Part shown: positions 1 to 8,134 of the stretch, in pieces
Position numbering within the stretch: position 1 is the first letter of the stretch
How the letters are laid out: each line of letters begins with the position of its first letter
Origin: Pavlovales sp. CCMP2436
Lineage: Eukaryota > Haptophyta > Pavlovophyceae > Pavlovales
DNA length: 14,277 bases
Direction of reading: 5' to 3'
Assembly: GCA_026770615.1 (NCBI GenBank)
Contig: MU631307.1
Span: 203,873 to 218,149, forward strand
Notes under the pieces: model-generated
What the model was told of the DNA's origin: nothing
Database searches by the model: none
What the model saw: the letters and a program-made list of their open reading frames with translations, nothing else
Made by a program: the position numbers and the translations under genes

Positions 1-541
1 AGATCCATCGGCACGCGCGGTGGCGCCCAAGCCAGTGCAGCCGACTAAGGCACGAGCAGGCAATGGGCGACGCAGCGCCCAAGCCAGCTTGAATCCTTAT
101 CATAAATATAGTGCGGCAAGCGTACTTATAGCAGAATTACCCGCACTACGGTGGCTTAATGGCTCTGTGCTAAAAATTAGGTACACTTTTTCTTTTCAAA
201 ATCTGCTAAAAGTAGTACGACTCGGTGGACCACTCGGGATCGCGGGAGGCCATTGACTCACGATCTGCGCTTCGGACACAGCCCAGCTAACACCATGACA
301 AGGCCACATACCAACTTTTGAACAACGTCCGAAAAACAAAATGGTATGTAACGGCCAGAAAAAACGAAACGGCAAAATCGTGCTAAAATTGAATTCAAGA
401 CTGTATAAGTATAACTCCCTTGCAATACTATCATCGCTGCTAGTTGCATGACGACAAATTAAATAAATAATACACAAACACAATGTACGTCAGGGGCCGG
501 CTCCGGTCAGCTTCCCACAGCGAGCTCTGGATTTGATGCCC
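1..541. other. Spacer left of the TFIIA exon; no gene recognised
   Basis: No open frame here resembles a known protein. I looked on the minus strand for the missing TFIIA beta-barrel (a Trp-Lys pair followed by a DG..N...Y.F pattern) and did not see it. The stretch becomes AT-rich around 300-480. A 13-bp direct repeat (gcgcccaagccag) occurs near 24 and 78. It may be intron of the TFIIA gene, 3' flank, or both. Confidence 0.5.
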
Positions 542-1306
542 TCACTCCGGCTCGGAGGGTATTGACTCGGACTCGGACTCGGACTCGGACTCGGGCGATT
601 TCCTGAGCGCCGGCGGCTCGGGGGCTGGCTCGGACGGCTGAAGTGCCACGCCGCGGCTCAGGGCCAGGCCGCGGGCGGGCACTTCAGCCGTTCGAGCTCT
701 GGCTCTTGTGAGCTCAAGTGCGCCGACGGGGGTTGATTGCACTGGCCGAGCGGGGGGCGCGAGCATGATGCGCAGCGGCGCCAACGCCAGCGGCTGCCCG
801 CCGTGCGGGGGAGCCGGTGCCGAGCTGACCGGCGGCGGCAGGAACGCGCCGGTTAGCACGTCGAGGCTGCTGCGCGCAGCGGCATTGGTCACCTCCGTGG
901 CCGCCTCCGGCCGCGCGCGCGCCGCCTGTGGCCGCCCGAACCCCGAGTCACGCTCGTCGTCGTCGTCATCGACGCGCAAGCCGCCCAGCCGCTGCCGGGG
1001 CGCGGCCCACGCGCCGGAGGCTGTGCCGTAGGCGAGCCGGGCGGGCTGTGGGCCGGCGGGGTGCTCACCCGCCGTCAGCTGTACCATCGTGCTCCGGCTC
1101 GGCCCGCGCGGGCGGGACCGCTGTCGCTTGAGGGACGACAGCGGCGGGAAGGGGCTCGGCTCGCGGTCAAACATGCCCGCAGCCTTCATCTTGGCGAGCC
1201 AGAGCTCGCGCAGCTCGGCGCGCGCGGACGGGGGGAGCCGCGCGCGCTCGAACACCTCCGCTGAGTGGTCGACCACCGCGCCGACCAGCTCGCGGAGCCC
1301 CTCCAT
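542..1306 (-). CDS. GTF2A1: TFIIA large subunit (alpha/beta, TOA1-like), N-terminal exon
   Basis: TFIIA stabilises TBP on the core promoter in the RNA polymerase II preinitiation complex. The first 45 residues match the N-terminal helical-bundle domain of the large subunit: a hydrophobic helix (LRELVGAVVDHSAEVF), then F-x4-L-x6-ELRELW-x2-KM, with the spacing of the human F...ELKTLW..KL segment. A low-complexity Pro/Ala/Arg linker follows, with a VDDDDDE cluster near residue 112, then an acidic tail made by a hexamer repeat (SESESESES). This order is normal for the family, but the C-terminal beta-barrel that binds TBP and DNA is absent. The frame stops at 542, yet a good splice donor (GGA|GTGAGG) overlaps the stop at 546/545, so the exon probably ends there and continues on an exon beyond the left edge. 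The start ATG at 1306 sits just before the conserved helix. A decayed or truncated paralogue is the alternative. The N-terminal match is clear; completeness is unknown. Confidence 0.72.
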   Translation of the reverse strand: MEGLRELVGAVVDHSAEVFERARLPPSARAELRELWLAKMKAAGMFDREPSPFPPLSSLKRQRSRPRGPSRSTMVQLTAGEHPAGPQPARLAYGTASGAWAAPRQRLGGLRVDDDDDERDSGFGRPQAARARPEAATEVTNAAARSSLDVLTGAFLPPPVSSAPAPPHGGQPLALAPLRIMLAPPARPVQSTPVGALELTRARARTAEVPARGLALSRGVALQPSEPAPEPPALRKSPESESESESESIPSEPE

Positions 1307-1723
1307 CCCGCTTTTTGCGGCTCAGCGCTCAGCCCTGGCTCAGCGATCTGCCGCCGCCCGCCATTACTGAAGAAACCGAAATTAAAAGTTCCCAGAGTTG
1401 CTTGTGAGAGATCCTATGGCGAGTGTAGCTGCATGCGTTTGAGGACAATGCACCACGCGCTGACTATCTAAGGCACACAATTTCGGCCCAATCAAAGGTT
1501 CATTTTCGAAATACATATAAATGCTGTTTCTATGAAGTCTCACAACGGAGAGATGCTAAGGCAAGCACGGTGCACGGGAGACGACATGCCACGCGCCGAC
1601 CTTCTCATGCCGACCCTCTCATGTCTCGTGCAAACTTGATTTAAAACTTCTTTTAAAAAGTGTGACTGCTTCTTCGAGCGGCGGACTTCAACCGCGCCGC
1701 GCGCTCGCTGCTGCTCGGACGCA
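1307..1723. promoter_or_regulatory. Divergent upstream region of TFIIA and RPN10
   Basis: The 417 bp lie between two outward-facing start codons, so they should contain both promoters. A TATA-like string (catataaatg, near 1514-1523) is about 200 bp upstream of the RPN10 ATG, which is far for a core TATA box. A 14-bp tandem repeat (gccgacc-t/c-tctcat, two copies, about 1595-1622) and an AT-rich tract (1636-1661) precede the RPN10 start. A short upstream ATG on the minus strand (near 1364) opens an 11-codon frame that ends before the TFIIA ATG. No transcription start can be fixed from sequence alone. Confidence 0.45.
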
Positions 1724-3559
1724 ATGGTGCTCGAGGCGACGATCGTGCTGCTCGACGCGAGCGAGTACATGCGCAACGGTGACTACCCGCCGTCGCGCCT
1801 CGAGGCGCAGCAGGACGCGCTTAACCTGGTCGGCGGCGCGAAGACCCAGTCCAACCCGGAAAACTCGGTCGGCGTGATCACCTCGGGCGGGGGGAAGGGC
1901 GTTGAGGTGCTTGTCACGCTGACGAGCGACATCGGTCAGATCCTCGGCTGCGCCATGCGCGTCAAGCCGGGCGGGACGTCCAACCTGATGGCGGGGATCC
2001 AGGTCGCTCAGCTCGCGCTCAAGCACCGCCAGAACAAGAACCAGGCACGCACGCACACACGCACGCACACACACACACACACACACACTCACTCACTCAC
2101 ACTCTCACACACACTCACACACTCACACTCACACCACACCACACCATACCACACACACACATACGCACAGCGCCAGCGCGTGATCTGCTTCGTCGGCTCT
2201 CCCGTGGCGGAGGACCAGGCGGCGCTCGTGCGTCTGGGCAAGAAGCTCAAGAAGAACGCCGTGGCGGTCGACGTGGTCAACTTCGGCGAGGACGCGGAGA
2301 ACGCGGAAAAGCTCGAGGCTTTCATCAGCGCGGTCAATAACGACGACAACTCACACCTCGTCACGGTGTGTAAATATCTATAAAAACGTTCGGCCCCGTA
2401 AACGGTCTCCCAGTCTCCCAGTGTTGCAGCAACAACACACTGTTAGCCTAGGACCGTTCCCGAGCACACGGATAGCGTCCTCATCCCCTCGTCGTCATCT
2501 GAGCTTATCGTCGTCATCTGAGCTTATCCTCCCCTCCCCTTCCCTCCCCCCCTCCTCCCTTGCTTACCGGATTTGTTCTACTACTGTAGGTGCCGCCCGG
2601 CCCGCACATCCTCTCCGACATCCTGATCTCGTCGCCGATCATCAGCTCCAACGAGGATGGCGGCGGTGGCATGGGCATGGGCGGCGGCGGTGGTGGCGGC
2701 GGCGGCGGCGACGGGTTCGCCGAGTTTGGCGTGGACCCGGCGATGGACCCCGAATTCGCCTGGTACTACAACTATTTATTTTTTTTTTGATTGATGTAGA
2801 GGCGCTCGGTGGTGCGGATCGCGGGGGTCGCGCCCTGTAACAGTGATTGTTGTTATTATTATTACCTATATTTAGGGCGCTGCGTGTCTCTATGGAGGAG
2901 GAGCGTCAGAGGCAGGAGGCCGAGGGCCGGGTGCGCGCAGAGGCGGCGGGCACCGGCGCGCCCGCCACGGCGGGGGCGGAGGCGGCTGCGGCTGCGCTGG
3001 GCACGGACGTGCCGATGGGAGATGCGGAGGATGAGTCGGCAATGTTGCAGGCGGCAATCTCGATGAGCATGGCGGCCGCAGCCGCCAGCGCGCCGCCGGC
3101 CGCAGTCGCCAGCGCGCCGCCGACCGCGGACGACGTGGCGATGGGCGACGAGGAAGAGGCGGAGGACGAGGACGCCGCGCTGCAGGCGGCGATCGCGATG
3201 AGCATGGCGGAAAGCGCGAAGCCAGCAGCGCCGGGCGGGAGCGAGCTGCAGGACCCGTCCGTAATGCAGTCCATCCTCGGCTCGCTGCCCGGTGCGCGCA
3301 CCCCCCCCCTCTCCCCACCCCACCCATCCACCCTTCCCAACCCCTCGTCCCCACTCAACCCACCCCTACCCCCATCCCGCTCTCTGAACCCCCCCCACCC
3401 CACCCCGCTCTCTGACCAACCCCCCCCCCATCCCACCCCCATCCCATCCCCATCCCATCCCCTGCGTGCGCAGGTGTGGACCTCAGCGACCCGCGGATCC
3501 AAGCGGCTCTGCAGGCCGCCAAGCCGAAGGAGGACAAGAAGGAGGGCGACGGAAAGTAA
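1724..3559 (+). CDS. RPN10: 26S proteasome regulatory subunit RPN10 (PSMD4), five exons
   Basis: RPN10 is a ubiquitin-chain receptor of the 19S regulatory particle and bridges base and lid. Exons inferred from homology and splice sites: 1724-2044, 2171-2365, 2590-2762, 2876-3291, 3474-3559 (TAA at 3557). They join in frame to 396 aa (human PSMD4 is 377). Residues 1-190 are the VWA domain (MVLEATIVLLDASEYMRNGD, SNPENSVGVIT, LALKHRQNKNQ, FVGSP, VVNFGE, SHLVTVPPGP). A Gly-rich insert follows (about 196-214, ten consecutive Gly). Three ubiquitin-interacting motifs with the L/F-x2-A-x3-S core are visible: F228-A231-S235 (split by intron 3), L287-A290-S294 and L332-A335-S339, each after acidic residues. 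The C-terminus ends in a Lys-rich KPKEDKKEGDGK, as in PSMD4. Intron 1 is GC-AG, the others GT-AG. ATG 1724 gives the invariant MVLE start. Family assignment is secure; each splice site is inferred. Confidence 0.93.
2045..2170 (+). other. GC-AG intron 1 of RPN10, CA-repeat, in-frame and stop-free
   Basis: The donor is CAG|GCACGC and the acceptor GCACAG|CGC. The intron is 126 nt (42 codons), almost all (CA)n/(CT CA)n, with no in-frame stop. Splicing it out gives KNQ-RQRVICF, which aligns gap-free with the human KNH-KMRIIAF segment. Retention would insert a Thr/His/Ser/Leu-rich tract into the VWA fold, so removal is the better reading. Confidence 0.8.
2413..2502 (+). mobile_element. Introner-like repeat in RPN10 intron 2
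   Basis: A 90-bp segment of intron 2 (2366-2589) aligns without gaps to 10698-10787 in GRP170 intron 2; I count 80 of 90 identical bases. Conserved blocks include tgcagcaacaacac, gcctaggacc and ttcccgagcacacggat. A 17-bp sub-repeat (cgtcgtcatctgagctt, about 2490-2523, two copies) follows. The two host genes are unrelated, so a shared mobile sequence is the simplest explanation. Confidence 0.75.
3292..3473 (+). repeat. RPN10 intron 4, C-rich simple repeats
   Basis: The 182-nt intron (donor G|GTGCGC, acceptor GCGCAG|GT) is nearly all C with some A and T, in CCCCAC, CCCATC and CTCTCTGAACC modules. The strong pyrimidine bias on the coding strand is shared with the other introns of this window. 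Removal joins LPG to VDLSDPRIQAAL, matching LPGVDPNNEAIRNAM of PSMD4. Confidence 0.8.
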
Positions 3560-3603
3560 AAAATTGGGGGGGAGGTGGAGGGGGGAAGGGGGGCAAGTGA
3601 GCT

Positions 3604-3664
3604 CCCGCCTCAACCCTTGCCTGTTGGGCCCCCGCCTCAACCCTTGCCTGTTGGGCCCGCCTCA
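3604..3664 (+). repeat. 27-bp tandem repeat just after RPN10
   Basis: The unit cccgcctcaacccttgcctg plus ttgggcc occurs twice (3604-3630, 3631-3657), followed by a partial third copy (cgcctca). It lies 45 bp past the RPN10 stop, so it is likely in the 3' UTR or just after it. Confidence 0.85.
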
Positions 3665-4425
3665 CCTTTGAAAAGCATGGCGTTCAGCGCGCAAAAGCCG
3701 TTAGGCGGCAAAAATGTGGGTCGTTGCCAAAAGCGCCATGTTGAGCGCAAGCAAGGGGATGGATAGGGAGATATGATGGGATATTTCCCTGCCCTTTGGG
3801 CTGAGGTCCGCCTGAGCACTTGATCGCGCGCGGGCAAGACGCTGGGATGCGTCGCTTGCTGCAGGGCCGGGGAGTCGCTCCAGGAATAGGCGGTCTGCAC
3901 CTGCTATGGCTATATTAAATGTTAAATAGTTATTATGTAGCCCTAGGCCAATCTGGGCGCTACTCCTAGGACCCTGATCATTACTAGAACTGGAGTAGTT
4001 ATAGTACTAAGAGGCCAATCATTCGGATCGAAATCCGAACTGGCTATGGCTTCGGTCACCCCTTGTCAGTCCGCAAGTGGGGGACGACCATTCTGAGCAC
4101 TGTGCGCCTTTATAATTGAAGACAGAGCTCGCTCTATGCTTGCTGGATTCGTCTCGGAGATCTCTATTCTATACATTTATCATAAACGTGTGAATTTGAA
4201 TGCGTGGGGTGGTAAATCAGTGAACTAACAGTGATCTGTTTTAAAAGGGGGGGGGATAGGTGAATACAGTATTTAGCACAACGAAGAAAAATACTAAAAT
4301 GTGAGCAATTTTGGATACAGTATATAGCATTTTGAATGTTCGTATGTAATTTTAAGAAGCAAGTTAGTTATTGGGAGTTCATTTTTATAAAAAGTTTGAT
4401 ACGAATCTACTGCAGATACATATAT
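3665..4425. other. Gene-free spacer after RPN10
   Basis: I see no protein or RNA gene. The stretch turns AT-rich from about 3905. It holds a palindrome at 4021-4038 (ttcggatcgaaatccgaa) that resembles the terminal repeat of the 420-bp element family, and a 16-bp direct repeat with two differences (atacagtatttagcac at 4264, atacagtatatagcat at 4315). Confidence 0.5.
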
Positions 4426-5060
4426 TTAAAATTTTACTAGCCACATTTCGTTGTTGTCTTCGGCGAAGAGCTCAGGATGGTCGTCCTCTGACAGGGGGTG
4501 ACCTGAGCCAGAGCCGACTAGTGGCGCGATTCCGCACTGGAGAAGGGGAAAAGTGGTGGCCGGGACGAAATAGTAGACATTGGTCACCCCTGCGCGCGAA
4601 GTGTCGGCCTCGTCGTCCTCGCTCTTGCTCTCACTGGCATGCACAATTCCGCAGCCGCGCGCCGCGCGGCCTCAGCTACCGCGGGGTCCTTCCTCACCGC
4701 CACCCACGTGCACGTGCGGCCGTAGTCGGCAGCGAGAAGCTTCTGCGTCCAAATGTGCCCGGTAGTCGAGCCCAACTCGTCGAGGTACAAGACCTGGTAA
4801 TCAGCCCCGATGCCACGCTGTTTGCCCTCGAGCTCCACTTGCCGAATCCCGCGCTTGTCCTTGAGCTCGCCCCGCATGCCATGCTATGCTTAGGCCTCTT
4901 GGCGTCCGGCGCGAGCTTCTCGCTGCGCGGCAGCGCAGTCACGGACGCGGCCACCTTCAACACGCTAGCCGCGTTGAACGCCAGCGTCAACTTCAGCGCC
5001 ACAAGCGGCAGCACACCTGAGCCACCCGGAGAGCAAGCCCTGCCTCGACTTCGAAGCTGA
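4426..5060 (-). pseudogene. Decayed coding-like stretch, minus strand, unrecognised
   Basis: Three minus-strand frames in succession look protein-like but are not connected. The first, upstream of about 4880, contains LKLTLAFNAASVLKVAAS. The second, 4877-4650, contains KDKRGIRQVELEGKQRGIG and WTQKLLAADYGRTCTWVAV. The third, 4644-4426, contains ESKSEDDEADTS and ends in an acidic tail (LSEDDHPELFAEDNNE) before a stop. GC content drops outside the block on both sides, as expected for an old gene in an AT-richer spacer. I do not recognise the family. Two frameshifts or unrecognised introns would be needed to join the parts. An overlapping 229-aa plus-strand frame (4371-5060) is probably a shadow. 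Part of the third frame overlaps element fragment D, so some of it derives from a repeat. Confidence 0.28.
4517..4601 (+). mobile_element. Fragment D of the 420-bp hairpin-element family
   Basis: The sequence from ctagtggcgcgattccgcac to cccctgcgcgcgaa matches the left terminal part of element C (9013 onward) and, in reverse complement, of element B. The outermost terminal repeat is degraded and homology stops near 4601, so it is a left-end fragment lying in the decayed minus-strand coding stretch. Confidence 0.65.
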
Positions 5061-5070
5061 CATCGTGCCA

Positions 5071-5826
5071 AAGTAACTAACTGGCGTTTTTTCTTTTCAT
5101 TTTTTTTCGAATAAAATTTTGACCGATTGTGGCCGAGGATCCGTCAGATATGACTTATTTTGACCGATGGTCTGACCGAAGATTCTTGGAGGAAGACTTC
5201 CACACAGGGCCCACATCGTCACGTGATTCATCGGGGGGGGGAGGGAGGGGGTTGTTTGAATATTTTCACTCCACGCCTCGCGCTTAAGCTCGGGGGGTAT
5301 TTTTAGAACATGCCTGATTTAAATATAGTTTCACTCTATTTGACGATTGACTGTTGGGTTAAAAGAAGACTGCCGCTTCCCGGGCTGTCCGGATTATAAC
5401 AAGACTATCTGGCGAAGGAATGCGAGGACCCGCCAGAGCAGTGTATAAATAGCGTCCGGATGTCTATCGGAAAGGACAGGCGGCGGCCCAAATCGAAAGG
5501 GGCACAGAAGTGCGAGACGGGCAAAAGAACAACATCTGGACTTCGCGCGTCGTCCCCGACCGCACTACTACCCAGACAGTAACATGCTTTACTTTGAAGT
5601 TCGGATGGGATGCAGTATTTTCATGTTCCTATGGCCGTTCACGTCATAATAGTGTTAAGTTCTAATATTTGATGGGCTGCAGTCCGATCAGCGGGTGCGC
5701 CCAGCCAATCAACGGCGAGGGCGCGGGTCTCAACCCCGGGAAATACTCGACCACCGCTTCCACGTCCTGCACCACCGCACTTCATAAGCGAGCTGTGTGC
5801 CCTTCTACTCCGAATGCCGCCTTCGA
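5071..5826. other. Gene-free spacer with an isolated TATA box
   Basis: No gene recognised. A textbook TATA string (gtataaatag, about 5442-5451) is followed by GC-rich sequence with no long frame, so a short non-coding transcript is possible but unsupported. A poly-G tract lies at about 5230-5250. The motif gtaactaac occurs at 5073 and again near other elements of this window. Confidence 0.4.
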
Positions 5827-6154
5827 CAGTTGATGTCGAATAGAGCCCTCCTCGACGGTCGGAGCCCACCTCGTGTGCCTCTCAGGTGCCTCTAGGGTCG
5901 ACAACAGACGTAATGTAACTAACACAATTCTCAGCGTTCGGAAGCTAAAAGAAAATCATGTTTCCCGAAGTGGTGCCAGGGTGCCGCGGAGTTAGTTGCA
6001 GATTCGTGAATGGGGCACCGCCCCATTCACGAATCTGCAACTAACATCGCGGCACCACCTCCGGTTCCTGAGTTGCTCCGGAGGATCTTCAATGGACTTT
6101 TTTCGATTTTTCCCCCGGACTGGTCACTGGTCACTAATTTGGATATTGTGACCC
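5827..6154 (+). mobile_element. Element A: left-truncated 420-bp hairpin element
   Basis: Alignable with element C from tagagccct...cgacggtcg through cctcgtgtgcctctc, the central hairpin and ccggttcctgagttgctccg to a degraded right end (tcactaatttggatattgtgaccc). The left third with its terminal repeat is missing. The central hairpin is the most perfect of the three: 26 bp (5991-6016 against 6020-6045) around a 3-nt loop, plus nine outer pairs. Confidence 0.75.
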
Positions 6155-6234
6155 ATTAGCTAGGCTCAGGGGTCGCTAGCCGAATAAAAATAGCTTGTAA
6201 GTTTTTTATACTATTATTTAATACGTCTAATCTC

Positions 6235-7168
6235 CTATTGTGGCACGGGACCTATTGTGGCACATTCTTGCGCGCTACAGAGCGCCACGAGTCAACGGAT
6301 AAGAGTTTTGCAACGGGAGTTAAATCGCCGGATAGCCCACGCCAAGGCGCGTCCGTCAAGCCAGCAAACGTCCTTGTCCGGTCCGACCTCATGGCCCGCG
6401 CCGCTAGAGCTCGCCGCGCGTTGCGCCGAATCAGAAATTTTGGCCGTGATTTCGACTCAAATAAATACTTTGACGCACGAACGGGAGTGGATACTGAGCT
6501 CGCTGATGAATCATAGCCTTCCATGTGATAGCTAGCGGTCATGCCAATGCCAATAACGTTGCCATATATTGCGGAGAACTCGCGGAGCCATTAACTGCGG
6601 GATCTTCACCGAAAAAATCATCATTTTTTAACAACCACGCCAAAGCGACCGTGGACATGTTCAGACCTTTGGAGGGCACTGGCGAAGTGCGTCTGCGTCA
6701 CGGTCGAACCACCGCTGAGGTCGCCGAGCGCATGGCCGGGTGCGTGGCGGTCGTGTGTGCGGCCGAGCTCGAGCAAGCTGGAGGCCACATGATGGGCTAT
6801 TCTACCGCGGGCTCGTCCGCAAGTTTATCGAGGAGTGGTAGGGGGCCGGTAAGGCGTGGCCCCCGCCGACTGTGTGATGGCGGGAATGTTCTTACGCCCC
6901 CAATCGCCGCCAGCACGCTTTGGGGGCCTCCTGGCCCTTCAGTGCGCGCTGGGATCTATATATATATAGCGGCTTAGCATGGTTCAACAGGTGTTGTTCA
7001 CTCACTGACTTGGTCGACGTCAGACGTTAGTCCTGGCAGCAGGGATGGTGGTGGTAGAGGTGAGGTTGGTGGTGAACTCGTAGCAATTGCCACAGGTTCC
7101 CCCCCCCCCCCCCTCCCCCCCCACACACACATTGCTAGCGCGTGTGCCACAACAATAACAGGTCCCGT
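6235..7168. mobile_element. Possible larger element with gapped inverted ends
   Basis: acgggacctattgtggcac at 6245-6263 pairs with 7144-7168, whose reverse complement is acgggacctgttattgttg followed by tggcac; the arms differ by five inserted bases. The left end also has ctattgtggcac twice (6235, 6252). Between the arms are a coding-like frame at about 6264-6535 (IRVLQRELNRRIAHAK, then a second helical segment) and another at 6650-6840 (TTAEVAERMAGCVAVVC; in the next frame GLFYRGLVRKFIEEW then a stop). I do not recognise either, and no transposase motif is visible. A (TA)n run (6956-6968) and a poly-C/CA tract (7098-7130) also occur. It could equally be unrelated spacer with chance similarity at its ends. 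Confidence 0.25.
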
Positions 7169-7226
7169 TTCAGTGTTTTTTTATGACTTCTCTACAGCAC
7201 TTGACATGACTTGTAGCGACGGGTCG

Positions 7227-7660
7227 GGGTCAAAATCCGAATTAGTGGCCAGTCTGGGGGGAAATTGCGAAAAAGTCCGGTGATTATCCTCCGGATCAAC
7301 TCACGAACCGGGCTGGGCCCGAAGGAGTTAGTTGCGGATTCATGAATTGAGCGGCGCCCCATTTACGAATCTGCAACTAACTCATCGGGGTCCCTTCGGA
7401 AACCGTGACTTTCTTTCCGCTTCCGAGCGCTGAAAATCGAAAATATTAGTTACCTTGACCATGTCGTCGACCCCAGAGGCACACGAGAGGCACACGAAGT
7501 GGGCTCCGACCGTTGAGGAGGGCTCTATTGACTATTCAACCGCAGCTATTGGTATTTAGCGCGCAGGGGCGAACAATGTCTACTTCTTCGTCCTGTCAAC
7601 AGCTTTTCTCCCTCCGCCAGTGGCAGTGCGGAATCGCGCCACTAATTCGGAATTCGACAC
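7227..7660 (-). mobile_element. Element B: complete 434-bp hairpin element
   Basis: Opposite in orientation to element C, with homology over its whole length. Its ends are gggtcaaaatccgaattagt and the near-complement actaattcggaattcgacac. GTCG stands directly outside both ends (7223-7226 and 7661-7664), a 4-bp target-site duplication. A long imperfect hairpin occupies about 7319-7394. There is no coding capacity, so it is non-autonomous (MITE-like). Confidence 0.85.
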
Positions 7661-8134
7661 GTCGGCCGGGCTTGTCCGAATAGGCCATGCTTCTTAGGGC
7701 ACTCCAACAACACCCCTGACTGTCTCCCGGCCATCAAGCGCTCCGCTCAGACCTTATATACAGGTCTGCCCTAGGCTCCGATATGTCCAAAGTGTACCGG
7801 CATGTGCAAACAGTAATAAAATTAGAATGACGTGCGCTGTGTGCGCAGCTCGCCGGACCAGCCCCTTTTCACGGGGGCAGCTGCTATCTCCTTCCTCCGG
7901 CCACGATTCCCAACGAGGGGTCTCTCGCTGGCCGGACAAGGTGACGCAATAATCCTCCTCTTAACTCACTTATAACTGAATAAGCTTTCTTTTCTCAACA
8001 ACAAACTATACATCGTTCTACAGCGAACAAACTATACATCGTTCTACAGCGTTAATATACGATGCGAATAAGAAGAGACGATGATCACTGTGATTTATCG
8101 ACTCGCAAATCCTACATAGCAGACAGTTCATGAC
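7661..8134. other. Spacer 3' of the globin gene
   Basis: No gene recognised. It carries TATATA at 7754-7760 and the globin 3' flank. A frame at 7754-7939 (minus) relies on a TTG start and shows no family features. Confidence 0.5.
8000..8051 (+). repeat. 26-bp perfect tandem duplication 3' of globin
   Basis: aacaaactatacatcgttct plus acagcg is repeated exactly at 8000-8025 and 8026-8051, about 85 bp past the globin stop, probably in the 3' UTR or flank. Perfect identity suggests a recent duplication. Confidence 0.9.

Noticed and set aside
708..1370. Overlapping plus-strand frames of 67-107 codons
   Set aside because: They are shadows of the GC-rich TFIIA exon on the other strand.
2045..2170. 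Thr/His repeat as a real part of RPN10
   Set aside because: Removing it restores a gap-free match to the VWA domain; it has GC and AG at its edges and is a plain CA repeat.
2862..3640. Several minus-strand frames of 150-244 codons
   Set aside because: They are antisense shadows of RPN10 exon 4 and the C-rich intron; the Gly/Trp-rich parts are translated simple repeats.
4371..5060. Plus-strand frame of 229 codons
   Set aside because: It has no recognisable domain and starts in AT-rich spacer; the opposite strand looks more protein-like over the same bases.
5980..6056. Hairpin as a transcription terminator or CRISPR-like repeat
   Set aside because: It recurs within dispersed elements that have terminal repeats and target duplications, with no spacer array and no T-tract after the stem, in a eukaryotic context.
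7754..7939. Small minus-strand frame of 61 codons with a hydrophobic stretch
   Set aside because: It depends on a TTG start and shows no family features or supporting context.
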